64,000 nucleotides of DNA, from NCBI GenBank assembly GCA_031390755.1, contig JANMTS010000105.1:62001-126000 (forward strand), read 5' to 3'. The translations under genes and the position numbers were made by a program. Shown here in pieces: positions 33,032-41,649 of this stretch. The stretch's first letter is position 1; each line of letters opens with the position of its first letter. The notes beneath the pieces were generated by a model. That model was given only the letters and a program-made list of their open reading frames with translations. It was not told where the DNA came from and did no database searches. This DNA comes from DATMER01 sp031390755 (GTDB lineage: Bacteria; Acidobacteriota; Thermoanaerobaculia; Multivoradales; UBA5704).

Positions 33032-34078
33032 ATGGATCTCCTTGCGCTGACGCGCGCGCTGATCGACATCGAGTCGGTGACGGGCAACGAGCGGGCCGTC
33101 GGAGAGTTTCTCTTCGACTACCTCTCCGCCCTGGCGTCCCGGACCGGGGGCCGGGTGGAGCGCATGACGGTGGACCGGGAGCGGTTCAACCTCTTCGCCT
33201 TCTGGGGCTCTCCCGAGGTCGTGCTTTCGACCCACATGGACACCGTGCCGCCGTTCTTCCCCTCGTCGGAGGATGAGGAGCACGTCCATGGCCGCGGGGC
33301 CTGCGACGCGAAGGGGATTCTCGCGGCGATGATCAAGGCCGTCGAGGCGCTGCTCGACGAGGGGCGGCACGGATTCGGGCTGCTGATCGTGGTCGGCGAG
33401 GAGACCGACAGCCTCGGCGCCCAGGTGGCGAACCGGCAGCCGCGGGGGGCGCGCTTCCTGATCAACGGCGAGCCCACCGAGAACCGGCTGGCTCTCGGCT
33501 CCAAGGGCGCCCTCTATCTGAAGATCGAGGCGCGGGGCCGAATGGCTCACTCCGCCTATCCGGAGCTGGGGGAGTCCGCCACCGACCGGCTGCTCGAGGC
33601 GCTCGCCCGGCTCCGGACCGTGCCGCTTCCCACCGATCCGGTTCTCGGGGAGACGACGATCAACGTGGGCACGCTCTCCGGCGGCCGGGCCGCCAACGTG
33701 GTGGCGGACGAGGCGCGGGCCGAGGTCATGATCCGAACGGTCGGCGAGACGGCCGAGCTTCGGGAGCGGCTGCACGCGGCGGTGACCTCGGTTGCCGGCG
33801 TTTCCGTGGCCGAGGAGCGCGAGAGCCGCGCCGTCCATCTTGGCTCGCTGCCCGGGTTCGACACCACGGTGGTCAAGTACACCACCGACATTCCGCGCCT
33901 CGGCGCCTGGGGCGAGCCGTTCCTGCTCGGCCCGGGAAGCATTCATGTGGCCCACACCTCCACCGAGCGGGTGCCCCGGAAAGAGCTCGAACAAGCGGTC
34001 CAGCTGTACGTAGAGATGGTGAAGGCGCTTACAAACCTAGAGATTCGACGGCAGGAAGGCAGCCATGAAGAAGATTGA
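33032..34078 (+). CDS. dapE: M20 deacylase, probable succinyl-diaminopimelate desuccinylase
   Basis: A 348-residue M20 metallopeptidase. Metal ligands are visible in VVLSTHMDTVPPF (His/Asp), GRGACDAKGILA (Asp bridging), VVGEETDSLGA (catalytic Glu plus ligand) and LINGEPTENRLAL; the last ligand His is in the C-terminal SIHVAHTSTE. The sequence alone fits several M20 members (DapE, ArgE, LysK). Position at the head of a lysine operon containing dapD, the succinyl-transferase, makes DapE the best call. It overlaps asd by 14 bp. TACGCT is 9 bp before the ATG, with no Shine-Dalgarno. Confidence 0.82.
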   Translation: MDLLALTRALIDIESVTGNERAVGEFLFDYLSALASRTGGRVERMTVDRERFNLFAFWGSPEVVLSTHMDTVPPFFPSSEDEEHVHGRGACDAKGILAAMIKAVEALLDEGRHGFGLLIVVGEETDSLGAQVANRQPRGARFLINGEPTENRLALGSKGALYLKIEARGRMAHSAYPELGESATDRLLEALARLRTVPLPTDPVLGETTINVGTLSGGRAANVVADEARAEVMIRTVGETAELRERLHAAVTSVAGVSVAEERESRAVHLGSLPGFDTTVVKYTTDIPRLGAWGEPFLLGPGSIHVAHTSTERVPRKELEQAVQLYVEMVKALTNLEIRRQEGSHEED

Positions 34079-35114
34079 AGTCGGCATCCTGGGCGCCACC
34101 GGCACGGTGGGGCAGCGGTTCATCCAGATCCTGGAGAACCATCCCTGGTTCGAGGTGACCTGGCTCTCGGCCAGCGACCGCAGCGCCGGCAAGCGCTATG
34201 GCGACGCCACGTCGTGGCAGCTCGAAGGGGCGCCGCCGTCCCGCATTGCCGGCCTGACGGTCGAGGAGACGGTGCCCGGGCGCGGGCCGAAGCTGGTGTT
34301 CTCGTCCATGGCCTCGAGCCAGGCCGCGGAGATCGAGCGCGCCTTTGCGGCCGAGGGGCACATCGTGGTCTCCAACTCCAGCCACTACCGGATGGCGGAG
34401 GACGTCCCGCTGCTCATCCCCGAGGTCAATCCCGGCCATCTGGGGCTCCTCGCGGGCCAGCGGCGCGAGCGCGGCTGGAGCGGCGCCATCATCACGAATC
34501 CGAACTGCGCGGCGGTCGGACTGACCATGGCGCTCGCCCCGCTCAAGCCGTTCGGGCTCATGCACGCGATGGTGACGACCTTCCAGGCGGTCTCCGGCGC
34601 CGGCTATCCGGGCGTGCCGTCCCTGGACGCGCTCGGCAACGTCATTCCTTATATAGGGGGCGAGGAGGAGAAGGTCGAGTCCGAGCCGCAGAAGATGCTC
34701 GGCGACCTGGCCGGGGATCGCATCGAGCCGATCCCGCTGGTGATCAGCGCGAGCTGCAACCGGGTGCCGGCGATCGACGGCCACATGGTCGCCATGAGCC
34801 TGGAGTTCGAGCGCCGGCCGGAGCGCGAGGAGCTGATCGAGGCCCTCACCGGTTTCCGCGGCCTGCCCCAGGAGCGCGAGCTGCCGACCGCGCCGCGCCG
34901 GCCGATCCACGTGATGGAGGCGCCGGACCGGCCGCAGACGCGCAAGGACGTGAACCTCGAAGGCGGCATGGCCACGGCCGTGGGGCGCATCCGCGAGTGC
35001 TCGGTCTTCCACTGGAAGCTCGTGGCGCTCTGCCACAACGTGATGCGCGGTGCGGCCGGCGCGGCCGTGCTCAATGCGGAATTGATGAAGAGCGAGGGAC
35101 TGCTCGACTCATGA
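34065..35114 (+). CDS. asd: Aspartate-semialdehyde dehydrogenase
   Basis: A 349-residue NADP-dependent enzyme. The Rossmann start is VGILGATGTVGQRFIQILE, the catalytic Cys is in IITNPNCAAVGLTMA, and the acid-base His is in VPAIDGHMVAMSLEF. The TNPNCAAVG form and overall length (about 350) are of the archaeal/fungal Asd type rather than the enterobacterial one. It reduces aspartyl phosphate from LysC. It overlaps dapE by 14 bp and is followed by a 70-bp gap containing a dispersed palindrome before lysC. Confidence 0.94.
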   Translation: MKKIEVGILGATGTVGQRFIQILENHPWFEVTWLSASDRSAGKRYGDATSWQLEGAPPSRIAGLTVEETVPGRGPKLVFSSMASSQAAEIERAFAAEGHIVVSNSSHYRMAEDVPLLIPEVNPGHLGLLAGQRRERGWSGAIITNPNCAAVGLTMALAPLKPFGLMHAMVTTFQAVSGAGYPGVPSLDALGNVIPYIGGEEEKVESEPQKMLGDLAGDRIEPIPLVISASCNRVPAIDGHMVAMSLEFERRPEREELIEALTGFRGLPQERELPTAPRRPIHVMEAPDRPQTRKDVNLEGGMATAVGRIRECSVFHWKLVALCHNVMRGAAGAAVLNAELMKSEGLLDS

Positions 35115-35133
35115 GAGGAAGATCCGTCTTTCT

Positions 35134-35185
35134 CCCTCTCCCCCGGCACGGGGGAGAGGGCCGGGGAGAGGGGGGATGGGATCAA
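35134..35185. repeat. CCCTCTCCC dispersed palindrome, copy between asd and lysC
   Basis: Two 11-bp inverted arms (35134-35144 with 35150-35160, loop GGCAC) plus a GGGGAGAGGGGGGATGGGATCAA tail (35164-35185 region). Copy D at 48578-48629 matches it at 51 of 52 positions in the opposite orientation. Its final A is the first base of the lysC start codon chosen here. Confidence 0.85.
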
Positions 35186-36510
35186 TGGTGGTCATGAAGT
35201 TTGGCGGCAGCTCGGTCGGCTCTGCCGAGTCGATCGCTCGCGTTGCGGGCATCGTCCTCAGCCAGCGGCACCGCGACCCGGTGATCGTAGTCTCCGCCAT
35301 GGGGAAGACGACCAGCAAGCTGCTCGCGGCGGCCGATGCCGCGGCGGCTGGTCTGCCGAGCGCCTGGAAGCTGGTCCAGGATCTCCAGACCTACCATCGG
35401 GATGAGGCCAACGGCTGTATTCCGGACGACGCCCTCCCGTGTATCGACTCCACCCTGGACAGCTACTTCGGCATGCTGCGGATCATCCTCAAACGGATCG
35501 CTTCCGAGGGAACGGTCACTCCCCGCGACGCCGACCTCGTCGCCAGCTTCGGCGAGCTGCTCGCCAGCGCCATCGTCTCCCAGGCTCTGGATGAGACCGA
35601 GGGCCTCGACTCCGCCTGGGTCGACTGCCGCGAGGTCATGATCACGGACGATCAGTTCACCCGCGCCCGGCCGATCTACGAGCTGACCGAGCCGCGGCTG
35701 CGCGAGACGCTGATCCCGATCCTCCAGCAAGGCTGCGTGCCCGTGCTCGGCGGCTACGTGGGCTCGACGGCCGACGGCGTCACCACCACGCTCGGCTTCG
35801 AAGGCTCGGACTTTTCCGCCGCCATTGTCGGGGCCGCGCTCGGCGCCGAGGAGGTCCAGATCTGGACCGACGTGGACGGCATGCTGACCGCCGACCCGCG
35901 GATCGTGGCGGACGCGCGGCCCATCCGCTCGCTCTCCTTCGCGGAGGCCCTGGAGCTGTCCAGCTCGGGCCTCAAGAAACCGCACTGGGGGACGCTCGGA
36001 CCGGCGAGCCGCGCGGACGTGCCCATCCGCATCCTCAACTCCTGGCACCAGGGCATCCGGGGGACGGTCATCGGTCGGAGGGATGGCGAGACGGGCATCA
36101 AGTCCATCGCCTGGAAGCCCGGCGCCCACCGGCTCACGGTGCGCGGGAGCGGCATCCTGCGCGCGGTGTTCGACGCGGTCGACCGCTTCCGCCCGGAGCT
36201 GACCGTTCTGCTCGTCGAGGACGCCGCGGTCGAGCTGTCTCTCGACCACGCGGACCGGCTGGAAGAGGTTCGCGCTGCGCTCGCGGACGCCGGAGAGGTC
36301 GAGGTTCAGGAGGGACGCGCCGTCGTGACGCTGGTCTCCGACGACCTCGCCGTCAGCTCCGAGCTGGTGGGGACGGTGTTCGCGGCCGCCCGCGACTGGG
36401 AGCCGCGGCTGCTCGTCGAGGGCGTGGCCGCGCCGTGCATCCGCTGCCTGGTCGAGGAAACGACGGCGGAGCAGGTCGTGGCCGAGCTGCACAGGAGGTT
36501 GTTCGCATGA
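35185..36510 (+). CDS. lysC: Aspartate kinase
   Basis: A 441-residue amino-acid kinase with an ACT region. The N-terminal catalytic motif VVMKFGGSSVGSAESI, the Asp-binding LGFEGSDFSAAIVGAAL and the EVQIWTDVDGMLTADPR nucleotide loop identify it. C-terminal repeated ACT-like domains carry LTVLLVEDAAVELS and AVVTLVSDDLAVSS, the usual lysine/threonine feedback site. An ATG at 35176 lies inside the dispersed repeat, so 35185 (MVVMKFGG) is preferred; the repeat's purine-rich run would serve as Shine-Dalgarno. Its stop overlaps dapB by 4 bp. Confidence 0.93.
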   Translation: MVVMKFGGSSVGSAESIARVAGIVLSQRHRDPVIVVSAMGKTTSKLLAAADAAAAGLPSAWKLVQDLQTYHRDEANGCIPDDALPCIDSTLDSYFGMLRIILKRIASEGTVTPRDADLVASFGELLASAIVSQALDETEGLDSAWVDCREVMITDDQFTRARPIYELTEPRLRETLIPILQQGCVPVLGGYVGSTADGVTTTLGFEGSDFSAAIVGAALGAEEVQIWTDVDGMLTADPRIVADARPIRSLSFAEALELSSSGLKKPHWGTLGPASRADVPIRILNSWHQGIRGTVIGRRDGETGIKSIAWKPGAHRLTVRGSGILRAVFDAVDRFRPELTVLLVEDAAVELSLDHADRLEEVRAALADAGEVEVQEGRAVVTLVSDDLAVSSELVGTVFAAARDWEPRLLVEGVAAPCIRCLVEETTAEQVVAELHRRLFA

Positions 36511-37217
36511 ACGGACTGGCGTTGATCGGCACCGGCCGCATGGGCAAGCTCGTGGAAGAGCTGGCGCCCGCGCACGGCTTCGAGGTCGTCCTTCGCCTGG
36601 ACAGCACGCACCAGGAGATCGACAACGATGTCGTCGAGGCGGTGGACGTGGCCATCGACTTCACCAACGCGGCGGCCGTGCCGGCCACGGTCGAGAAGCT
36701 CGCCGCGCTCGGCGTCCCGCTCGTCGTGGGGACGACCGGCTGGCAGGACGACCTGGACCGGGTGCGGCAGTCCATCGAGCGCCATCACGCCGAAGGCGCG
36801 GGCCTGATCTACGGCGCCAACTTCTCGATCGGCGTGCAGGTTTTCTACAAGCTGGCCGGAGCCGCCGCCGCGCTCCTCGCGGACGAGACGGCGTACGAGG
36901 CCTGGGTCTACGAGATCCACCACAGCAAGAAGAAGGACGCGCCGTCCGGCACCGCGCTCCAGATCCGCTCCGTGCTGGAGCGGGGCGGCTGGGACCGGCC
37001 GGTCGACATGGCCAGCAACCGGGCCGGCTCCATCCCCGGCACCCATCAGGTCGGGTTCGATTCGGACGCTGATACCATCACCCTTCAGCACACCGCCCGC
37101 AGCCGGGCCGGATTCGCGCACGGGGCCCTGAGAGCCGCGCGCTGGATGATCGGCCGGCAGGGCTTCTACGAGTTCAGCCATGTCTGGGAGGAGATCGTCG
37201 GCTCCTCCCGTCCCTGA
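36507..37217 (+). CDS. dapB: 4-hydroxy-tetrahydrodipicolinate reductase
   Basis: A 236-residue NAD(P)H-dependent reductase. It shows LIGTGRMGKLVEELA (nucleotide binding), a VAIDFTNAAAV segment, VVGTTGWQDDLD, and the substrate/catalytic motif EIHHSKKKDAPSGTALQ with conserved His-His and Lys. The length is at the short end of the family and several N-terminal residues differ from canonical DapB (no GxxGxxG in full), so the domain is diverged but its key residues are intact. It overlaps lysC by 4 bp and is 11 bp from dapA. Confidence 0.92.
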   Translation: MNGLALIGTGRMGKLVEELAPAHGFEVVLRLDSTHQEIDNDVVEAVDVAIDFTNAAAVPATVEKLAALGVPLVVGTTGWQDDLDRVRQSIERHHAEGAGLIYGANFSIGVQVFYKLAGAAAALLADETAYEAWVYEIHHSKKKDAPSGTALQIRSVLERGGWDRPVDMASNRAGSIPGTHQVGFDSDADTITLQHTARSRAGFAHGALRAARWMIGRQGFYEFSHVWEEIVGSSRP

Positions 37218-37228
37218 AAGGCCTTCTC

Positions 37229-38179
37229 ATGTCTTCCCAGATCCTTCGAGGCTGCGGCACCGCGCTCATCACCCCGTTCAAGCCTGATCTCTCGCTCGAC
37301 GAGGAGGCCCTGCGCCGTCTCGTCCGCCGGCAGATCGAGTCGGGCATCCACTTTCTCGTCCCCTGCGGCACCACCGGCGAGAACCCCACGCTCACCCGCG
37401 CGGAGCACCTGCGGGTCGTCGAGATCACGATCGAGGAGGCCCGGGCCTCCTCGCGGCACGTGCCGGTCGTGGGCGGCGCCGGCGGCAACGACACGCGCGA
37501 GGTCGTGAAGCTCGCCCGCGAGGTCGAAGCGCTCGGAGCGGACGGCCTGCTGGTCGTCACCCCGTTCTACAACAAGCCCACGCCCGAGGGCCTCTTCGCG
37601 CACTACCGCGAGGTCTCGAACGCCACGAAGCTGCCGATCGTGGTCTACAACGTGCCGGGCCGTACCGGCCTGAACGTCGAGCCCGCCACGCTCGGCCGGC
37701 TGGCGACGATCGACCGGGTCGTGGCGGTCAAGGAGGCGTCCGGCAACATCTCCCAGATGTCGCAGATCTTCCAGGCCGTGCCGGAGGGCTTCGCGGTCCT
37801 CTCGGGCGACGATGCCATCACCCTGCCGCTCATCGCGCTCGGCGGCGTCGGCCTGATCTCGGTCGCGTCGAACGAGGTGCCCTACGCCATGTCGCGCCTG
37901 ACCTCGCTCTGCCTGAAGGGGGACTTCCCCGCGGCGCGCGAGCTGCACCGCCGGCTGCACGCGCTCATGGACATCAACTTCATCGAGTCCAACCCCGGCC
38001 CGGTCAAGGCCGCGATGGGGATGATGGGCCTGATCGAGCCGATCTACCGCCTGCCCGCGGTGGCGCCGCGGCCGGAGAGCGCGAAGAAGATCGAGACCGT
38101 GCTTGCCGACCTCGGCCTGATCCCCGGCGGCTCCGTCACGAGCATCGAGACCCCCGTCGAGGAACCCGTGAATGACTGA
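37229..38179 (+). CDS. dapA: 4-hydroxy-tetrahydrodipicolinate synthase
   Basis: A 316-residue class I aldolase. The N-terminal GCGTALITPF, VPCGTTGENPTL (substrate loop), VVTPFYNKPTPEGL, the Tyr-bearing PIVVYNVPGRTG and the Schiff-base Lys in VVAVKEASGNIS identify it. It condenses pyruvate with aspartate-semialdehyde. The C-terminal segment is a little extended and Pro-rich (SVTSIETPVEEPVND). It overlaps dapD by 8 bp. Confidence 0.96.
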   Translation: MSSQILRGCGTALITPFKPDLSLDEEALRRLVRRQIESGIHFLVPCGTTGENPTLTRAEHLRVVEITIEEARASSRHVPVVGGAGGNDTREVVKLAREVEALGADGLLVVTPFYNKPTPEGLFAHYREVSNATKLPIVVYNVPGRTGLNVEPATLGRLATIDRVVAVKEASGNISQMSQIFQAVPEGFAVLSGDDAITLPLIALGGVGLISVASNEVPYAMSRLTSLCLKGDFPAARELHRRLHALMDINFIESNPGPVKAAMGMMGLIEPIYRLPAVAPRPESAKKIETVLADLGLIPGGSVTSIETPVEEPVND

Positions 38180-39011
38180 GCTCCGGGAGCGGATCGAAGC
38201 CCTTTTTGCCAATCCCCCCGCGGCTCCCGGCCAGGAGCACCTCGACCTTTTCCAGCGGTTCAAGGACGCCCTGAACCGGGGAGACATCCGCGCCGCCGAG
38301 CCCGATCCGGACTCGGCCGTGGGCTGGAAGGTGAACCCCTGGGTCAAGCAGGGCATCCTCCTCGGCTTCCGCCTGGGCAAGATCGTGGATCTCTCGGTGG
38401 GAACGCTCCCGTTCTTCGACAAGGACACCTACCCGCTCCGTCCCCTGACGCCGGACGCGGGAGTCCGCATCGTGCCCGGAGGCTCGTCCATCCGCGACGG
38501 CGTCTACCTGGGCAAGGGCGTGACCTGCATGCCGCCGATGTACATCAACGCCGGAGCCTGGGTGGACGACGGCACCCTGGTCGACTCCCACGCCCTGGTG
38601 GGAAGCTGCGCCCAGGTCGGCAAGCGAGTCCACCTCTCCGCCGCCGCCCAGCTCGGCGGCGTGCTGGAGCCGGTCGGAGCCCTCCCGGTCATCGTGGAGG
38701 ACGACGTGCTGATCGGCGGCAACTGCGGCGTCTACGAAGGCACCATCGTGAAGCGCCGAGCCGTCCTCGGCTCCGGAGTCATCCTCACCCGCTCGACCCC
38801 CGTCTACGACCTCGTGAAAGAGACCATCCACCGCGCCGAGGAAGGCCAGCCGCTGGTGATCCCCGAGGAAGCCGTCGTGGTCCCCGGCAGCCGGAACGTC
38901 ACCCGCGGCAAGGGCAAGGAGTGGGGCGTCTCGCTCTACACGCCGGTCATCGTGAAGTACCGGGATGAGTCCACGGACGAGCGGGCGATGCTGGAGGACT
39001 GGCTGCGGTAG
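38172..39011 (+). CDS. dapD: Tetrahydrodipicolinate N-succinyltransferase
   Basis: A 279-residue trimeric left-handed beta-helix acyltransferase. The repeated hexapeptides (VPGGSSIRDGVYLGKGVTCM; YINAGAWVDDGTLVDSHALV; VLIGGNCGVYEG) and the substrate motif VGWKVNPWVKQGILLGFRL are characteristic of DapD. It transfers succinate from succinyl-CoA to tetrahydrodipicolinate, which fits the M20 desuccinylase at the other end of the operon. It is the last gene of the run; the aminotransferase (dapC), epimerase (dapF) and lysA are not in the window. Confidence 0.96.
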   Translation: MTELRERIEALFANPPAAPGQEHLDLFQRFKDALNRGDIRAAEPDPDSAVGWKVNPWVKQGILLGFRLGKIVDLSVGTLPFFDKDTYPLRPLTPDAGVRIVPGGSSIRDGVYLGKGVTCMPPMYINAGAWVDDGTLVDSHALVGSCAQVGKRVHLSAAAQLGGVLEPVGALPVIVEDDVLIGGNCGVYEGTIVKRRAVLGSGVILTRSTPVYDLVKETIHRAEEGQPLVIPEEAVVVPGSRNVTRGKGKEWGVSLYTPVIVKYRDESTDERAMLEDWLR

Positions 39012-39192
39012 GAAGGCTCGCCAGTCGGGGGCTGACCTGTCCAGGGTGGGCGCGCTTCCTATACACGTCACTCCCTTGTACGCGAACAAGAACAGGCCGC
39101 TTGTTGCATTCCTCGCTGCTGGAAGCTACATTACCGTAGAAATACGGAAAGGGGGCGTGCATCGACATGCGTGCCTCCAAGCGAGGTTCTTG

Positions 39193-40650
39193 ATGGCCAC
39201 TGCTCAGAAGCGAAAGCCCGAGCCGCAAGGGCTGCGCGACTTCCTTGACCGACAGGAGAAGGAGCGCCTTGTCGACATCCTGTTCAACCATGCCCAGGTG
39301 GACGACCGCCTCCTCCGGAAGTTGACCCTCGAGCAGGGGAAGAGGGGAGGCCGGCAATCCGAGCTTGCCGCGGTGCGCCGCAACCTCGACGCCGCTTTCG
39401 ACCCGGGGGATGTCTACTCCTACCGCGAGGTCAGTGGCTTCGCCGACAGGCTCGATGAGGCCGTGAACGACCTGGACGACCTGCTGAAGCAGGGAAAGGC
39501 CGAGGAGGTCATCGATCTGACAGAGCACGCCATCGGCTTGGCGGAGGAGGCCCTGGGGCAGGTGGACGACTCGGACGGAGAGGTGTACGGGGTGTTGGAG
39601 CGCCTCGGGGAGCTTCACCTCAAGGCGTGCAGGAAGGCGAAGCCCGACCCCGAGGATCTGGCGCGCCGACTCTTTGCCTTCGAGCTTCGGACAGATTGGG
39701 ATTCGTTCAATGGAGCCGTGGACACCTACGCCGGCATCCTTGGAAAGAAGGGCTTGGTGGTCTACCGCGAGCTCGCTGAGGCCGAGTGGAAGAGGGTTCC
39801 GGCCCGCAAAGCAGGCGACTCTCCGGACTTCGGCGGCCCGCAGTGGCGTCTCGGTCAGATCCTGGAGCGGTTGGCCAGGTCTGCCGGCGACGTGGAAGCT
39901 CTGGTAGCGGTCAAGTCGCACGATCTCTCGCAGCCCTGGTTCTATCTCCAGATCGCCGAGATCTACAAGGACGCTGGAAAGAGAGACCTGGCCATCGAGT
40001 GGGCGGAGAAGGGCATCGGCGCATTTCCCAAGCGGACCGACCCCCGTCTGCGAAGCTTTCTTGCCGGCGAGTACGCGGCACACCGCAGTCACGGAAAGGC
40101 GGTCGACCTCCTGTGGGCGAACTTCACCGATGCGCCCGGAATCGAGGCCTACAAGGAGCTCAAGAAACTGGCGGAGCGAGCCAGGGCATGGCCGGAATGG
40201 CGGGAGAAAGCCCTCGCCCTCCTCCGAGAGCGCGCGAAGAACGGGACATCCAGACCATCGGCTCCCCGATGGCCGCCGCTCAACCTTGGCCGGGGCCCGG
40301 CTTCACAGTTGGTCGAGATCCTCCTCTGGGAGAAAAAGGTGGAGGATGCCTGGACATCGGCCCGGCAACTCGGTTGCTCGGAAGAGCTCTGGCTGCAGAT
40401 GGCCAGGCTCCGGGAGCTGTCGCACCCGGAGGACTCTCTCGCCGTCTACCAGCGTCAAGCCGAGTCGGCCCTCCAGCAGCCGAGCCCGCGCGGATATGAG
40501 GCGGCGGCGGCTCGCCTGAAGCAGGTCCGGGACGTGATGACGCGTCTGGGGAAGACCCGCGAGCTCGCCGCCTATCTTGCCTCCGTGCGCCTCGCCAACA
40601 AGCGGAAGCGCAATTTCCTGAAGCTTCTGGATGCTGCCAGGCTGGGGTGA
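39193..40650 (+). CDS. DUF6880-like alpha-helical repeat protein
   Basis: A 485-residue protein built from alpha-helical repeats resembling TPR/ARM (for example VIDLTEHAIGLAEEALGQVDD, LAIEWAEKGIGAFPKR, ESALQQPSPRGYEAA). The Leu/Asp/Glu pattern and the PWFYLQIAEIYKDAGKRDL core match the DUF6880 family as I remember it, often encoded next to SWIM zinc-finger proteins; no such gene is seen here. A small hairpin with a 5-bp stem and GAAA loop (39134-39147) lies upstream. The start is set by GCGAGG before ATG 39193. Confidence 0.75.
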   Translation: MATAQKRKPEPQGLRDFLDRQEKERLVDILFNHAQVDDRLLRKLTLEQGKRGGRQSELAAVRRNLDAAFDPGDVYSYREVSGFADRLDEAVNDLDDLLKQGKAEEVIDLTEHAIGLAEEALGQVDDSDGEVYGVLERLGELHLKACRKAKPDPEDLARRLFAFELRTDWDSFNGAVDTYAGILGKKGLVVYRELAEAEWKRVPARKAGDSPDFGGPQWRLGQILERLARSAGDVEALVAVKSHDLSQPWFYLQIAEIYKDAGKRDLAIEWAEKGIGAFPKRTDPRLRSFLAGEYAAHRSHGKAVDLLWANFTDAPGIEAYKELKKLAERARAWPEWREKALALLRERAKNGTSRPSAPRWPPLNLGRGPASQLVEILLWEKKVEDAWTSARQLGCSEELWLQMARLRELSHPEDSLAVYQRQAESALQQPSPRGYEAAAARLKQVRDVMTRLGKTRELAAYLASVRLANKRKRNFLKLLDAARLG

Positions 40651-40713
40651 GGCCCGAGGGTCCGGTCAACCTTTCTCCCTCGAAGCCGTAGTCAGTCCAG
40701 GAGGTGTTGACCG

Positions 40714-40914
40714 ATGTGGACCTTTCTGGCCTGGCTCGCGCTCTTCCTTCTCTGTTGGCCACTCGCGCTGCCGGCGCTGGTTCTCTACCCCTTCGTGTGG
40801 CTTCTCTCCCTCCCGTTCCGGCTGGTGGGCATCACGCTGGACGCGGTCTTCGAGCTGCTCAAGGCGGTTCTCTTCCTGCCGTCCCGGCTTCTCGGGGCTC
40901 GGAGAGCATCATGA
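40714..40914 (+). CDS. Small hydrophobic membrane protein
   Basis: A 66-residue protein consisting almost entirely of two or three hydrophobic helices (LALFLLCWPLALPALVLYPF, WLLSLPFRLVGITLDAVF) with a short basic C-terminus. An AGGAGG Shine-Dalgarno precedes the start. Its stop overlaps the next start (ATGA), so it is coupled to the DUF1801 gene. Function unknown. Confidence 0.7.
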   Translation: MWTFLAWLALFLLCWPLALPALVLYPFVWLLSLPFRLVGITLDAVFELLKAVLFLPSRLLGARRAS

Positions 40915-41348
40915 AGAAGAGCGCATCCCAGGAAGGAAAGTCTCCGTCGCAGTTGATCGACGGGCGGATCGAGGAGCTTGGCGACTGGCGGGGCGAAATG
41001 CTCTCCCGGCTCCGCGCCTTGATCCATCAGGCCGCCCCCGAGGTGGTCGAGGAGTGGAAGTGGGGCGGTCCGGTTTGGTCTCACGACGGATTGATCTGCA
41101 CCGGCGAGACGTACAAGAAGGCCGTGAAGCTGACCTTTGCCAAGGGAGCCTCGGTCGAGGATCCCTCAGGACTCTTCAACTCCAGCCTCGAAGGCAACAC
41201 CCGGCGCGCCATCGACTTCCCCGAGGGCGCGGCGATCGACGAGAAGGCCTTCAAGGAGCTAATTCGCGCGGCTGTGAAGCTGAACAATCCCGCGGCTGAA
41301 CTCGGAGGAGAGGAATCGTCTCCCTGTTTCTCTAAGCGAACCCTCTAA
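40911..41348 (+). CDS. DUF1801-like protein
   Basis: A 145-residue protein matching the DUF1801/YdhG-like family: LSRLRALIHQAAPEVVEEWK, VWSHDGLICTGETYKKAVKL and FKELIRAAVKLN. Relatives include proteins with an iron-chaperone-like fold (YdhG); the biochemical role is unclear. The C-terminal tail is Ser/Cys-containing (EESSPCFSKRTL). It is translated from an ATGA overlap with the membrane protein. Confidence 0.75.
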   Translation: MKKSASQEGKSPSQLIDGRIEELGDWRGEMLSRLRALIHQAAPEVVEEWKWGGPVWSHDGLICTGETYKKAVKLTFAKGASVEDPSGLFNSSLEGNTRRAIDFPEGAAIDEKAFKELIRAAVKLNNPAAELGGEESSPCFSKRTL

Positions 41349-41649
41349 CGCTCGCGTCCGGCAAATCGTTGGCCGAACCAAGTCCCACCTGATCTCTCTA
41401 CGTGGCGACGACTTCCCCGTGGCGGGAATACCCGCAGTGGCACGATCTCATGGTCATCTGGCATTCAGCGCTTTGCGTTGGCCGCTTGCTCTCTGAAACG
41501 GCCATCGCGGACGCCTTCTGGGATACGTGTATCTGCCCGGATCGAGTCTGCCCCGACCTCACGCCACCCGATTAAGCCTAGAATGGGGTCTTTTACGGCA
41601 GAGCGAAGTTACTCGGTTGCTACGGGTCTGTTTCCCCAATGGAGGATCC
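41349..41649. other. Gene-free gap upstream of the WD40-KAP gene
   Basis: No convincing open frame or long repeat was seen. A TAGAAT hexamer at about 41579-41584 is the only -10-like box noted; it would give a 5' leader of roughly 60 nt. The base composition looks lower in G+C than the lysine operon, which would fit an acquired locus. Confidence 0.5.

Noticed and set aside
39012..39192. Riboswitch upstream of the DUF6880 gene
   Set aside because: Only a small 5-bp stem with a GAAA loop was found, which is too simple to call a riboswitch.
38947..40092. Minus-strand open frame opposite DUF6880
   Set aside because: It has no recognisable motif, and the plus-strand frame matches a family.
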